Positions 29,451 to 39,721 of a stretch of DNA of 64,000 bases are shown piece after piece (position 1 is the first letter of the stretch; each line of letters starts with the position of its first letter). The notes under the pieces are model-generated. The model was given only the letters and a program-made list of their open reading frames with translations, did not search any database and was not told where the DNA came from. The position numbers and the translations under genes were made by a program. Source of the stretch: a bacterium (GTDB lineage Bacteria > Bacillota > Bacilli > Lactobacillales > Streptococcaceae); assembly GCA_905221375.1 (NCBI GenBank), contig CAJNCY010000007.1:62001-126000 (forward strand). The letters are read 5' to 3'.

Positions 29451-29572
29451 GTGTTTAGATGAAATTTTAGAAAGAAAATTCGTGAGAAAAAGTAAAAATA
29501 ATAAACCCTAACATGACATGAAGATTAAATATCGAAAAATCTTGTGAAATCTTTCCTTATATTTCCAAAGTG

Positions 29573-29581
29573 TGATATAAT
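29573..29581 (+). promoter_or_regulatory. Extended -10 promoter of pgk
   Basis: TGATATAAT at 29573-29581 is followed 36 bp later by the ATG, with AAAGGGG as ribosome site. No consensus -35 is visible. Confidence 0.7.
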
Positions 29582-29617
29582 AGTTTCGAATAAAATAAAT
29601 AAAGGGGTTTTTGTAAC

Positions 29618-30814
29618 ATGGCAAAACTTACTGTTAAAGACGTTGACTTGAAAGGTAAAAAAGTCCTCGTTCGTGTTGACTTCAACGTACCATTGAAAGA
29701 TGGCGTAATCACTAACGACAACCGTATCACAGCAGCTCTTCCAACTATTAAGTACATCATCGAACAAGGTGGACGTGCAATTCTTTTCTCTCACCTTGGA
29801 CGTGTGAAAGAAGAAGCTGATAAAGCTGGTAAATCACTTGCTCCTGTAGCGGCAGACTTGGCAGCAAAACTTGGTCAAGATGTTGTTTTCCCAGGTGTAA
29901 CTCGTGGTGCTGAATTGGAAGCAGCTATCAACGCTCTTGAAGATGGACAAGTTCTTTTGGTTGAAAACACTCGTTACGAAGATGTTGATGGCAAAAAAGA
30001 ATCTAAAAACGATCCTGAGCTTGGTAAATACTGGGCATCACTTGGAGATGGTATCTTCGTAAATGATGCATTCGGTACAGCTCACCGTGCACACGCATCT
30101 AACGTTGGTATCTCAGCAAACGTTGAAAAAGCAGTTGCTGGTTTCCTTCTTGAAAACGAAATTGCCTACATCCAAGAAGCAGTTGAAACTCCAGAACGTC
30201 CATTCGTAGCGATCCTTGGTGGTTCAAAAGTTTCAGATAAGATCGGTGTTATCGAAAACTTGCTTGAAAAAGCTGATAAAGTTCTTATCGGTGGTGGTAT
30301 GACTTACACATTCTACAAAGCACAAGGTATCGAAATCGGTAACTCACTTGTAGAAGAAGACAAATTGGATGTTGCGAAAGCTCTTCTTGAAAAAGCAAAC
30401 GGTAAATTGATCTTGCCAGTTGACTCAAAAGAAGCTAACGCATTTGCTGGTTACACTGAAGTGCGTGACACTGAAGGTGAAGCAGTTTCTGAAGGCTTCC
30501 TTGGTCTTGACATCGGTCCAAAATCTATTGCTAAATTTGACGAAGCTTTGACTGGTGCGAAAACAGTTGTATGGAACGGACCTATGGGTGTATTTGAAAA
30601 CCCAGACTTCCAAGCTGGTACAATTGGTGTGATGGACGCTATCGTGAAACAACCAGGCGTGAAATCAATCATCGGTGGTGGTGACTCAGCTGCCGCAGCA
30701 ATCAACCTTGGACGTGCAGACAAGTTCTCATGGATCTCTACTGGTGGTGGAGCATCAATGGAACTTCTTGAAGGTAAAGTTCTTCCAGGACTTGCAGCCT
30801 TGACAGAAAAATAA
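29618..30814 (+). CDS. pgk: Phosphoglycerate kinase
   Basis: PGK makes ATP from 1,3-bisphosphoglycerate in glycolysis. The 398-residue sequence has the signature [14 protein letters not shown] near residue 16, the substrate-binding SHLGR near 59, and the nucleotide-binding GGGDSAAA near 350. Codon use is strongly biased, as expected of a highly expressed gene. It is monocistronic, with a strong terminator. Confidence 0.98.
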   Translation: MAKLTVKDVDLKGKKVLVRVDFNVPLKDGVITNDNRITAALPTIKYIIEQGGRAILFSHLGRVKEEADKAGKSLAPVAADLAAKLGQDVVFPGVTRGAELEAAINALEDGQVLLVENTRYEDVDGKKESKNDPELGKYWASLGDGIFVNDAFGTAHRAHASNVGISANVEKAVAGFLLENEIAYIQEAVETPERPFVAILGGSKVSDKIGVIENLLEKADKVLIGGGMTYTFYKAQGIEIGNSLVEEDKLDVAKALLEKANGKLILPVDSKEANAFAGYTEVRDTEGEAVSEGFLGLDIGPKSIAKFDEALTGAKTVVWNGPMGVFENPDFQAGTIGVMDAIVKQPGVKSIIGGGDSAAAAINLGRADKFSWISTGGGASMELLEGKVLPGLAALTEK

Positions 30815-30831
30815 GATTTTATAACTAAATC

Positions 30832-30868
30832 AAAGAAGAGAGGGATGAAAGTTCCTCTTTTCTTTTGC
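30832..30868 (+). terminator. Terminator after pgk
   Basis: A 12-bp stem pairs AAAGAAGAGAGG (30832-30843) with CCTCTTTTCTTT (30853-30864), with one wobble, ending in a T-rich run. Confidence 0.85.
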
Positions 30869-30949
30869 TCGAAATAAAAACGCTTCCTCTCAACTATTCC
30901 TCATAAAAATCACCGATTTATGATAAAATGGAAATAGAAAGTTGAGATT

Positions 30950-31477
30950 ATGAGTTATTTTAAAAAATATAAATTCGATAAATCCCAGTTTAAACTTGGT
31001 ATGCGAACCTTTAAAACAGGTATTGCTGTTTTTCTAGTTCTCTTGATTTTTGGCTTTTTTGGCTGGAAAGGTCTTCAAATCGGTGCTTTGACAGCCGTGT
31101 TTAGCCTGAGGGAGAGTTTTGATAAGAGTGTCCATTTTGGGACTTCGCGTATTCTAGGAAATAGTATTGGTGGCCTCTATGCCCTCCTCTTCTTCCTATT
31201 AAATACCTTTTTCCACGAAGCTTTTTGGGTGACCTTAGTTGTTGTCCCTATCTGCACCATGTTAACCATTATGACAAATGTAGCCATGAATAACAAAGCA
31301 GGGGTTATAGGTGGTGTAGCAGCTATGTTAATCATTACCCTATCAATCCCGAGTGGAGAGACGATTTTGTACGTGTTTGCGCGTGTATCCGAAACGTTCA
31401 TGGGAGTTTTTGTCGCAATTCTCGTAAATTACGATATTGACCGTATTCGTCTCTTTTTAGAGAAAAAAGAAAAATAA
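30950..31477 (+). CDS. FUSC/aromatic-acid-exporter-like membrane protein
   Basis: The 175-residue protein has four to five hydrophobic segments (about residues 20-40, 66-85, 91-112, 120-140 and 145-165) and a charged C-terminus. It fits the ArAE_1/FUSC-type small membrane proteins, whose substrates are unknown in streptococci. The upstream -10 box TGATAAAAT is near 30920. It lies just upstream of glnR, and the GlnR operator overlaps its stop codon region. Confidence 0.72.
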   Translation: MSYFKKYKFDKSQFKLGMRTFKTGIAVFLVLLIFGFFGWKGLQIGALTAVFSLRESFDKSVHFGTSRILGNSIGGLYALLFFLLNTFFHEAFWVTLVVVPICTMLTIMTNVAMNNKAGVIGGVAAMLIITLSIPSGETILYVFARVSETFMGVFVAILVNYDIDRIRLFLEKKEK

Positions 31478-31494
31478 TGTTACATTTTATAACA
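31478..31494 (+). promoter_or_regulatory. GlnR operator
   Basis: TGTTA, seven bases, TAACA at 31478-31494 is a perfect match to the GlnR/TnrA consensus TGTNAN7TNACA. It is centred about 16 bp upstream of the -35 of the glnR promoter. This fits autoregulation of glnRA by nitrogen status. Confidence 0.88.
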
Positions 31495-31501
31495 TTATCA
31501 A

Positions 31502-31530
31502 TTGACGTTTGTCTTTTTTTAGACTATAAT
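31502..31530 (+). promoter_or_regulatory. Promoter of glnRA
   Basis: TTGACG (31502-31507), a 17-bp spacer and TATAAT (31525-31530) form a strong promoter. Confidence 0.88.
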
Positions 31531-31553
31531 AGACAGAAAGAAGGAAGTTGTAA

Positions 31554-31910
31554 ATGAAGGAAAAAGAATTTCGCCGAAATATGGCTGTTTTTCCTATCGG
31601 CAGTGTTATGAAGTTGACCGATCTATCGGCGCGTCAGATTCGTTATTATGAAGATCAAGAGTTGATTAAACCTGATCGAAACGAAGGGAACCGTCGCATG
31701 TATTCCTTGAATGACATGGATCGTCTGCTTGAAATCAAAGATTATATCTCTGAAGGTTATAATATCGCTGCCATTAAGAAAAAATATGCTGAACGTGAAG
31801 CGAAATCCAAGAAAGCGGTGAGTCAGACTGAGGTGCGTCGTGCACTTCACAATGAACTCCTCCAACAGGGTCGCTTTGCTTCAGTACGGTCACCTTTTGG
31901 TCGCGGTTAA
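31554..31910 (+). CDS. glnR: GlnR, MerR-family nitrogen regulator
   Basis: GlnR represses glutamine and ammonium assimilation genes when glutamine synthetase is feedback-inhibited. The protein has 118 residues. A MerR-type winged HTH covers residues 15-80 (MKLTDLSARQIRYYEDQELIKP). The short C-terminal tail ending in a basic SPFGRG-like stretch is the part that senses GS in Bacillus. It precedes glnA by 36 bp, and the upstream operator matches its own binding site. Confidence 0.95.
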   Translation: MKEKEFRRNMAVFPIGSVMKLTDLSARQIRYYEDQELIKPDRNEGNRRMYSLNDMDRLLEIKDYISEGYNIAAIKKKYAEREAKSKKAVSQTEVRRALHNELLQQGRFASVRSPFGRG

Positions 31911-31946
31911 GCAACCGCAAGTAGTCATACATTAAGGAGAAAACTC

Positions 31947-33293
31947 ATGCCAATCACAGCTGCAGATATTCGTCGTGAAGTCAAGGAAAAAAATGTTACC
32001 TTTATCCGTCTCATGTTCTCAGATATTTTGGGAACCATGAAAAACGTCGAAATTCCTGCTACAGATGAACAGTTAGATAAAGTCTTGTCAAATAAGGCTA
32101 TGTTTGATGGATCTTCTATTGAAGGTTTTGTACGTATCAATGAGTCAGATATGTACTTGCATCCTGACTTGGATACATGGACAGTCTTCCCTTGGGGAGA
32201 TGAAAATGGAAGTGTTGCAGGTTTGATCTGTGATGTCTATACAACAGAAGGTGAACCATTTGCAGGTGACCCTCGTGGCAATTTGAAACGTGCTCTTCGT
32301 CACATGGAAGAAGTGGGATTCAAATCTTTCAACCTTGGTCCAGAGCCAGAATTCTTCCTATTTAAGTTGGATGAAAATGGGGACCCAACACTTGAAGTAA
32401 ATGACAAAGGTGGCTACTTTGATTTGGCGCCTACTGACCTTGCGGACAATACACGTCGTGAGATTGTCAATGTCTTGACCAAAATGGGATTTGAAGTAGA
32501 AGCGAGTCACCACGAGGTTGCGGTTGGACAACACGAAATTGACTTCAAGTACGATGAAGTTCTCCGTGCTTGTGATAAGATTCAAATCTTTAAGCTAGTT
32601 GTTAAAACCATTGCTCGCAAACATGGCCTTTACGCAACTTTTATGGCTAAACCAAAATTTGGTATTGCTGGATCAGGTATGCACTGTAATATGTCCTTGT
32701 TTGATGCAGAAGGAAATAACGCCTTCTTTGATCCAAATGATCCAAAAGGAATGCAGTTGTCAGAAACAGCCTACCATTTCCTTGGCGGTTTGATTAAGCA
32801 TGCTTACAACTATACTGTTATCATGAACCCAACGGTTAACTCGTACAAACGTTTGGTTCCAGGTTATGAAGCGCCTGTTTACATTGCTTGGGCTGGTCGT
32901 AATCGTTCGCCACTTGTGCGCGTGCCTGCTTCACGTGGTATGGGAACTCGTCTTGAGTTGCGTTCGGTGGACCCAATGGCTAACCCATACATCGCTATGG
33001 CAGTTCTGTTAGAAGTTGGTTTGCATGGTATTGAAAACAAAATCGAAGCACCAGCTCCTATCGAAGAAAATATCTACATCATGACAGCTGAAGAGCGTAA
33101 GGAAGCTGGTATTACAGACCTTCCATCAACTCTTCACAACGCTTTGAAAGCTTTGACTGAAGATGAAGTTGTCAGAGCGGCTCTTGGAGAACATATTTAT
33201 ACTAGTTTCCTTGAAGCCAAACGAATCGAATGGGCAAGTTATGCAACCTTCGTTTCACAATGGGAAATTGATAACTATTTAGATCTTTATTAA
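31947..33293 (+). CDS. glnA: Glutamine synthetase, type I
   Basis: GS condenses glutamate and ammonia to glutamine. The 448-residue protein has the beta-grasp signature FDGSSIEGF near residue 53, the ATP-binding [18 protein letters not shown] block near 235, and NRSPLVRVP near 315. It lacks the long GSI-beta insertion and adenylylation site, so it belongs to the GSI-alpha class, which is regulated by feedback and by GlnR. The Shine-Dalgarno AAGGAGA lies before the ATG. Confidence 0.97.
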   Translation: MPITAADIRREVKEKNVTFIRLMFSDILGTMKNVEIPATDEQLDKVLSNKAMFDGSSIEGFVRINESDMYLHPDLDTWTVFPWGDENGSVAGLICDVYTTEGEPFAGDPRGNLKRALRHMEEVGFKSFNLGPEPEFFLFKLDENGDPTLEVNDKGGYFDLAPTDLADNTRREIVNVLTKMGFEVEASHHEVAVGQHEIDFKYDEVLRACDKIQIFKLVVKTIARKHGLYATFMAKPKFGIAGSGMHCNMSLFDAEGNNAFFDPNDPKGMQLSETAYHFLGGLIKHAYNYTVIMNPTVNSYKRLVPGYEAPVYIAWAGRNRSPLVRVPASRGMGTRLELRSVDPMANPYIAMAVLLEVGLHGIENKIEAPAPIEENIYIMTAEERKEAGITDLPSTLHNALKALTEDEVVRAALGEHIYTSFLEAKRIEWASYATFVSQWEIDNYLDLY

Positions 33294-33304
33294 TATAGAA
33301 GAAA

Positions 33305-33328
33305 GATTGCCTGAGGGCGGTCTTTTTT
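33305..33328 (+). terminator. Terminator after glnA
   Basis: Stem GATTGCC (33305-33311) pairs with GGCGGTC (33316-33322) across a TGAG loop, followed by TTTTTT. Confidence 0.85.
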
Positions 33329-33329
33329 C

Positions 33330-33381
33330 TTGCTTTTTATATCGAGGTGTGATATATTTTTTATAACGAGGTGCGATATAT
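33330..33381 (+). promoter_or_regulatory. Promoter with two direct operator repeats for the PadR operon
   Basis: TTGCTT (33330-33335), a 17-bp spacer and TATATT (33353-33358) form the likely promoter. A 19-bp unit occurs twice: 33339-33357 (ATATCGAGGTGTGATATAT) fills the spacer, and 33363-33381 (ATAACGAGGTGCGATATAT) lies just downstream. They match at 17 of 19 positions and start 24 bp apart. This arrangement suits autorepression by the PadR protein encoded next. Confidence 0.7.
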
Positions 33382-33406
33382 CGAGCTGAATAGGAGGTGG
33401 CTATAC

Positions 33407-33727
33407 ATGGAATTGACGGATAAGATTCGTCGAGTTTATCTTCCAATGACGGAAACAGGTTTTTATATCTTGTTCTGTCTGCAGAAGGAGAATCATGGAT
33501 ATGGTATTACACAAAAGGTCTGGGAAATGACAGATTCGCAAGTCTTGATTAGTCCTGGGACTATGTATGGTACCTTGTCAAAAATGGAAAAGGATGGCTT
33601 GATTGCCTTTGTCCGAGAAGAGGAGAAACGGAAAATCTATCATATCACAGACTTGGGACGAAAAGTCTTAGATATTGAATTGAAGCGTATTGAACGACTC
33701 TATAGAAACAGTCGGGAGGAAGTATGA
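33407..33727 (+). CDS. PadR-family transcriptional regulator
   Basis: The 106-residue protein has the PadR winged-helix domain with ETGFYILFCLQKENHGYGI and the recognition helix region ISPGTMYGTLSKMEKDGLI, and a short C-terminal helix. Such regulators usually repress their own operon and react to membrane stress or drugs. AGGAGG precedes the ATG. It is coupled to two DUF2812 genes and is preceded by two direct repeats that are probably its operators. Confidence 0.88.
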   Translation: MELTDKIRRVYLPMTETGFYILFCLQKENHGYGITQKVWEMTDSQVLISPGTMYGTLSKMEKDGLIAFVREEEKRKIYHITDLGRKVLDIELKRIERLYRNSREEV

Positions 33728-34302
33728 TGGAAAAGAAAATTGTTTACCGAATTTTTACAATTGCGGATTATGAGAGGGAGGCTCTATACTTTAGAGAAAT
33801 GCATGCTAAGGGCTGGAAACTTAGGAAAGTAAGCTATTCTATCTTATTGTTTGTAGTTAAGTATACCTTTGAAAAGTGTTACCCTGAGCAAGTATCTTAT
33901 CAGTTGGATTTTTACCCAATGGAAAAATCAGAGAGAACCTCCTATTTACAACTATTTAAAGACTGTGACTGGGAACATATTACAGACTTTAATAGTTTTT
34001 CCTATTTTAGAAAAGCACATTCTGAAATTGAATCGAATGCAGAATTTGAAATCTATAATGACGCTGCTGGGAAGTTAGCTATGGTTAATCGCATTTTAAG
34101 ACTGCGATTAGTACCTGTTTTACTTTTGCTAGCCATACATATACCATTATTACTTAAATTGCTCAATAGAAGTAATGCGTATGGTCTATGGAGTTTACTT
34201 GCGGTCGGGCTAGATGTTTTCTTGTCTTTAATCCTTTTGTTAATAGTTGCCTATATTAGCTGGAAGTTATGGCATAAAAAGAAGGAATTATCAGATTTAT
34301 GA
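33727..34302 (+). CDS. DUF2812 membrane protein
   Basis: This 191-residue protein has a DUF2812-like N-terminal domain (about residues 5-110, with F-T-I-x-D-Y-E and the HAKGWKLRKV motif), then two transmembrane helices (about 120-145 and 155-180). The PadR-DUF2812 pairing is frequent in Firmicutes, but the function is not known. An ATG at 33724 also exists; 33727 is better spaced from GGGAGGA. It overlaps the PadR stop codon. Confidence 0.75.
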   Translation: MEKKIVYRIFTIADYEREALYFREMHAKGWKLRKVSYSILLFVVKYTFEKCYPEQVSYQLDFYPMEKSERTSYLQLFKDCDWEHITDFNSFSYFRKAHSEIESNAEFEIYNDAAGKLAMVNRILRLRLVPVLLLLAIHIPLLLKLLNRSNAYGLWSLLAVGLDVFLSLILLLIVAYISWKLWHKKKELSDL

Positions 34303-34336
34303 TAGGATAGGTATGCTCAAAATTGGAGGGGAAGTC

Positions 34337-34849
34337 ATGATAAATAAAAAGCAATTTCGAATTTTCACTATTCTTGATTTGGACAAGGAAGAAGAGTATT
34401 TGCATGAGATGCACTTAAAAGGCTGGAAGTATAGAACTAGTCGTTTTGGTTTTTTCTATTTTGACCAATGTCAACCAGACGATGTCATCTACCGTATCTA
34501 TGATTCTAGATTTCTTAAAAAGCATAAGCGTGAACTGCAAGATTTTAGAAATAGAGATTGGGAATTGATAGAAACAGGTTTTTGTTCAATTCTTCGTAAA
34601 CCAGCTTCTGATATACTTTCAGAGGATCAAGTCTATATGAGTAATAATCTCAGGTGGGAAGTTATGCGATCTAGACTTCGTTCCTGTACAGCTACTTTCG
34701 CGGGTGGCCTTGTTGTTTGTATGAGTCTATTTAAAGAAGAGCTTTCTATGTCTTTCTTCATTATTTTTCTTTTATATGCTTTAATGATTTCTTATTTAAT
34801 CCATGGTTTTTTCAGACTTAAAAGGAAATACCGAATAGATGAACAGTGA
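34337..34849 (+). CDS. DUF2812 membrane protein, second copy
   Basis: The 170-residue protein is a diverged paralogue of its neighbour. It shares FRIFTILDLDKEEEYLHEMHLKGWKY at the N-terminus, and its two close-set transmembrane helices are at about residues 115-155. GGAGGGGAAG precedes the ATG at 34337; the upstream part of the open frame lies in the preceding gene and is not used. It probably belongs to the PadR operon, and may act with its sibling as a hetero-oligomer (inference). Confidence 0.72.
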   Translation: MINKKQFRIFTILDLDKEEEYLHEMHLKGWKYRTSRFGFFYFDQCQPDDVIYRIYDSRFLKKHKRELQDFRNRDWELIETGFCSILRKPASDILSEDQVYMSNNLRWEVMRSRLRSCTATFAGGLVVCMSLFKEELSMSFFIIFLLYALMISYLIHGFFRLKRKYRIDEQ

Positions 34850-34873
34850 GTTTCTAGGTCTTCAGACTGATTT

Positions 34874-34900
34874 TTAGCACTCTTGATGAAAGAGTGCTAA
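34874..34900 (+). promoter_or_regulatory. CIRCE operator 1 (HrcA binding site)
   Basis: TTAGCACTC, nine bases, GAGTGCTAA: a perfect CIRCE inverted repeat, upstream of the -35 box. Confidence 0.95.
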
Positions 34901-34917
34901 TTTTTTGAGTTTTTGTC

Positions 34918-34945
34918 TTGACATTCTCTTTTAAGGGTGTATAAT
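34918..34945 (+). promoter_or_regulatory. Promoter of hrcA-grpE-dnaK
   Basis: TTGACA (34918-34923), a 16-bp spacer and TATAAT (34940-34945), placed between two CIRCE elements. Confidence 0.92.
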
Positions 34946-34956
34946 AGAATCATGAG

Positions 34957-34983
34957 TTAGCACTTGAGTGTGTTGAGTGCTAA
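34957..34983 (+). promoter_or_regulatory. CIRCE operator 2
   Basis: TTAGCACTT, nine bases, GAGTGCTAA: a CIRCE repeat with one mismatch, in the transcribed leader. Two sites flanking the promoter imply strong repression by HrcA. Confidence 0.93.
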
Positions 34984-35009
34984 TTGATCAGACAGAGAGG
35001 AGTGATGAG

Positions 35010-36044
35010 ATGGTTACAGAACGTCAGCAGGATATTTTAAATCTGATTATTGACATCTTTACCAAAACGCACGAACCTGTCGGATCCAAAGCCTTGCAAG
35101 AGTCTATTAACTCTAGCAGTGCAACTATTCGTAATGATATGGCGGCTCTAGAAAAGCAAGGTTTGCTTGAAAAGGCTCATACTTCAAGCGGTCGCATGCC
35201 AAGTGTTGCTGGTTTTCAGTACTATGTGAAACACTCACTGGATTTTGACCGACTGGCTGAAAATGAGGTATATGAGATTGTCAAAGCCTTTGATCAGGAA
35301 TTCTTCAAACTAGAGGATATTCTGCAAGAGGCTGCTAATCTACTGACAGACCTGAGTGGCTGTACGGTAGTAGCACTGGATGTTGAACCGAGCAGGCAAC
35401 GTTTGACAGCCTTTGATATCGTTGTTTTGGGGCAACATACGGCCTTAGCGGTATTTACCCTAGACGAGTCTCGAACGGTTACTAGTCAGTTTCTGATTCC
35501 AAGGAACTTCTTGCAGGAAGACTTGCTGAAACTGAAAGCAATCATTCAAGAACGTTTCCTCGGCCACACAGTTCTGGATATTCACTACAAGATTCGGACG
35601 GAGATTCCGCAGATTATCCAGCGTTACTTTACAACGACGGACAATGTCATGGATCTCTTTGAACATATCTTTAGGGAAATGTTCAACGAAAATATCGTGG
35701 TGGCGGGCAAAGTCAATCTCTTGAATTTTGCTAATCTGGCAGCCTATCAGTTTTTTGATCAACTGCAAAAGGTTGCCTTGGAGATTCGTGAAGGGCTGCA
35801 TGAAGATCAGATGCAAAATGTCCGTGTTGCGGACAGTCAGGAATCCTGTCTAGCTGATTTAGCGGTGATTAGTAGCAAATTCCTCATTCCTTATCGGGGA
35901 GTTGGAATTCTAGCCATTATCGGTCCAGTCAATCTGGATTACCAGCAGCTAATCAACCAAGTCAATGTAGTCAATCGTGTTTTGACCATGAAGTTGACAG
36001 ATTTTTACCGCTACCTCAGCAGTAATCATTACGAAGTACATTAA
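35010..36044 (+). CDS. hrcA: Heat-inducible transcription repressor HrcA
   Basis: HrcA binds CIRCE and represses chaperone operons until unfolded protein titrates the chaperones. The protein has 344 residues, an N-terminal winged helix (residues 1-70, with [20 protein letters not shown]) and a GAF-like dimerisation domain. GAGAGGAGTGA precedes the ATG at 35010; an upstream start at 34977 would read through the second CIRCE. It is the first gene of the heat-shock operon, autoregulated by the two operators. Confidence 0.96.
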   Translation: MVTERQQDILNLIIDIFTKTHEPVGSKALQESINSSSATIRNDMAALEKQGLLEKAHTSSGRMPSVAGFQYYVKHSLDFDRLAENEVYEIVKAFDQEFFKLEDILQEAANLLTDLSGCTVVALDVEPSRQRLTAFDIVVLGQHTALAVFTLDESRTVTSQFLIPRNFLQEDLLKLKAIIQERFLGHTVLDIHYKIRTEIPQIIQRYFTTTDNVMDLFEHIFREMFNENIVVAGKVNLLNFANLAAYQFFDQLQKVALEIREGLHEDQMQNVRVADSQESCLADLAVISSKFLIPYRGVGILAIIGPVNLDYQQLINQVNVVNRVLTMKLTDFYRYLSSNHYEVH

Positions 36045-36070
36045 GATTGAAATCATTAAAGGAGGCGAAA

Positions 36071-36604
36071 ATGGCCCAAGATATAAAAAATGAAGAAGTA
36101 GAAGAAGTAGAAGAAGTCCAAGAAGAGGAAGTTGTGGAAACAGCTGAAGAAACAACTCCTGAGAAGTCTGAGTTGGACTTGGCAAATGAACGTGCGGATG
36201 AGTTCGAAAATAAATACCTTCGCGCTCATGCAGAGATGCAAAATATCCAACGACGAGCTAATGAAGAACGTCAAAATTTGCAACGTTACCGTAGCCAGGA
36301 CTTGGCAAAAGCGATTCTCCCTTCTTTGGATAACCTAGAGCGTGCACTCGCAGTTGAGGGTTTGACAGATGATGTGAAGAAGGGCTTGGAGATGGTTCAA
36401 GAAAGCTTGATTCACGCTTTGAAAGAAGAAGGAATCGAAGAAATCTCAGCTGACGGCGAATTTGACCATAACTATCATATGGCCATCCAAACTCTCCCAG
36501 CAGACGATGAACACCCAGCAGACACTATCGCTCAAGTCTTCCAAAAAGGCTATAAACTCCATGACCGCATCCTACGCCCAGCAATGGTGGTTGTCTACAA
36601 CTAG
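36071..36604 (+). CDS. grpE: Nucleotide exchange factor GrpE
   Basis: GrpE releases ADP from DnaK. In the 177-residue protein the first 40 residues are acidic and repetitive (three EEVEEV-like units), followed by a long coiled coil (about 45-85) and the C-terminal beta domain ending [14 protein letters not shown] precedes the ATG at 36071. A 275-bp gap follows before dnaK, much of it taken by a structured repeat. Confidence 0.95.
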   Translation: MAQDIKNEEVEEVEEVQEEEVVETAEETTPEKSELDLANERADEFENKYLRAHAEMQNIQRRANEERQNLQRYRSQDLAKAILPSLDNLERALAVEGLTDDVKKGLEMVQESLIHALKEEGIEEISADGEFDHNYHMAIQTLPADDEHPADTIAQVFQKGYKLHDRILRPAMVVVYN

Positions 36605-36702
36605 GCGATTCTGACGGTTGCAGCATACATAATAGAAAACTTGTCCGAAACGACAATAAACTATGAAGAAAGATAAAAAGCAAGCCGAAGGCTTGCAAGG
36701 AA

Positions 36703-36837
36703 GATATTGCCCGCCGTGGTGAAAGTTTCAGTAGCTTTGGCTACTGAAACAGGGGATTTTTGAGACAATAGGCTCAAAAATAAGTGATGAAATCCCGTAG
36801 GGAGTTGCTCACGTCCCCACCACTTAAGGGAAATATC
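36703..36837 (+). repeat. Structured intergenic repeat, copy 1 (135 nt, in the grpE-dnaK gap)
   Basis: The outer helix pairs GATATT-CCC (36703-36712) with GGG-AATATC (36828-36837). An internal loop GCC/TTAA follows, then the helix GTGGTG (36716-36721) with CACCAC (36818-36823). Inside lie hairpin GTTTCAGTAGC/GCTACTGAAAC, hairpin ATTTTTGAG/CTCAAAAAT with loop containing TAGG, and ATCCC/GGGAGT. Copies 2 and 3 (41218-41352 and 56007-56142) share the loops but have different, still complementary arms. It may correspond to the pneumococcal SPRITE repeat family, which I cannot confirm. Confidence 0.75.
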
Positions 36838-36867
36838 AAAAAAATCAAAATTCGAATTAAAATTTAA

Positions 36868-38703
<1,836 letters not shown>

Positions 38704-38711
38704 GATGCAAA

Positions 38712-38802
38712 GCCCGTTAAAACCTCACAGTGAAAATAGGAAATCTGACGCAGAAACTTTAGTTTCTAGAAAGATTTGTCTTTTTCACCAAGAGGTTAGG
38801 GC
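38712..38802 (+). repeat. Long nested hairpin downstream of dnaK
   Basis: Helices nest in order: GCCC/GGGC, AACCTC/GAGGTT, GTGAAAA/TTTTCAC, AAATCT/AGATTT and AGAAACT/AGTTTCT, in total about 90 nt. There is no T-tract, so it is probably an RNA stability or processing element rather than a terminator. A second inverted repeat TTACTAGTT/AACTAGTAA follows at 38818-38851. Confidence 0.65.
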
Positions 38803-38866
38803 GTGCTCAATTCAGCATTACTAGTTGGATTTTTAAAACTCGAACTAGTAAGTATAAGAAGAAATC

Positions 38867-38894
38867 CAGAGGTTGCAACCCAGCCTCTGTTTTT
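38867..38894 (+). terminator. Terminator after dnaK
   Basis: Stem CAGAGG (38867-38872) pairs with CCTCTG (38884-38889), followed by TTTTTC. It lies directly before the DJ-1/PfpI gene, whose own -10 box (TAAAAT) is just downstream. Confidence 0.75.
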
Positions 38895-38917
38895 CGATAA
38901 AATAGAGGATGTTGCGT

Positions 38918-39550
38918 ATGAAAAAAGTACTTTGTATCATTTATCCTAATTTCTCTCTTTATGAGATAACCACTTTAACGAGTACTTTAGCTCTGTCTTT
39001 TGATATCACGATTGATTATGTAGCTTCTGAGAATTCGATAGTGGTCTCTGAGGATGGTTTGTCCTGTCAACCGACGAAAACATTGGATCAGATCCGTATA
39101 GAAGATTATTCTTGTGTGATTTTGCCAGGAATGGTAAATATAGGTCCTGCTCTACAAGATGAGAAATTGATCTCGTTTTTGAGAAGTCTTAATGAGCAAG
39201 ATATCCTAATTGCAGCCATTTCTTCAGCGCCCCTTTTATTGGCGAAAGCAGGCTTGTTGAACGACACGAAATTTACAGGTGGAATTTGGCAAAACTTCTT
39301 TGACTATTTTGAATTTCTTCCACGTGAGAATTTCCAACCGAAAGTTCTTGTCCAAGATAAACAAATCATTACGGCTATCGGTTTTGCACATCTAGAGTTT
39401 GCAAGAAAAGTGATTCTTGGTCTAGGTTTGGCAGAAAATACTGACAACTACTTTAAAGAACAGAACGAATATTCAGAAGAGGATTTGATTTTTACCTTAT
39501 CGGACAAAGAGTTTGATGAAGTGAAGCAGATTATAGAAAATACCCTCTAA
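38918..39550 (+). CDS. DJ-1/PfpI family protein
   Basis: The 210-residue protein has the class I glutamine-amidotransferase-like fold of the DJ-1/PfpI family: start KKVLCIIYPNFSLYEI, the segment VILPGMVN, and the nucleophile-elbow region AAISSAPLLLAKAGLL. The reactive Cys of typical DJ-1 members is Ser here, so it may lack the usual glyoxalase or protease activity. The function is unknown. An in-frame ATG lies 9 nt upstream but has no space for a ribosome site. It sits between dnaK and dnaJ and may be part of the chaperone response. Confidence 0.78.
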   Translation: MKKVLCIIYPNFSLYEITTLTSTLALSFDITIDYVASENSIVVSEDGLSCQPTKTLDQIRIEDYSCVILPGMVNIGPALQDEKLISFLRSLNEQDILIAAISSAPLLLAKAGLLNDTKFTGGIWQNFFDYFEFLPRENFQPKVLVQDKQIITAIGFAHLEFARKVILGLGLAENTDNYFKEQNEYSEEDLIFTLSDKEFDEVKQIIENTL

Positions 39551-39569
39551 TGATTTACTTATAAATTAT

Positions 39570-39718
39570 AGAAAGGAATAAGGGTGTTCGTAACTGAACA
39601 CGGGTTCCAGAAATTCTGATTCAATATAAAAGAAAGGAATTGAACCCGACCTAAATGGTGGTTCCGTTCCGCAACAATAACAGAAAGGAATAAGGGTGTT
39701 CAGGGAATTGAACACGGG
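39570..39718 (+). repeat. Tandem hairpin repeats upstream of dnaJ
   Basis: The 20-mer AGAAAGGAATAAGGGTGTTC occurs at 39570-39589 and again at 39682-39701, each followed 6-8 nt later by GAACACGGG, so each unit makes a GTGTTC/GAACAC hairpin. A third partial unit, AGAAAGGAATTGAACCCG, starts at 39631 and pairs with GGGTTC at 39603. The three AGAAAGGAAT blocks begin 61 and 51 bp apart. Confidence 0.7.
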
Positions 39719-39721
39719 CTA

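Noticed and set aside
34247..34336. Upstream extension of the second DUF2812 gene
   Set aside because: It lies in another frame of the first DUF2812 gene. The ATG at 34337 has a strong ribosome site.
36680..36696. GCAAGCC-GAA-GGCTTGC hairpin before the structured repeat
   Set aside because: It has no T-tract, so I did not call it a terminator. It lies outside the repeat as defined by its complementary arms.
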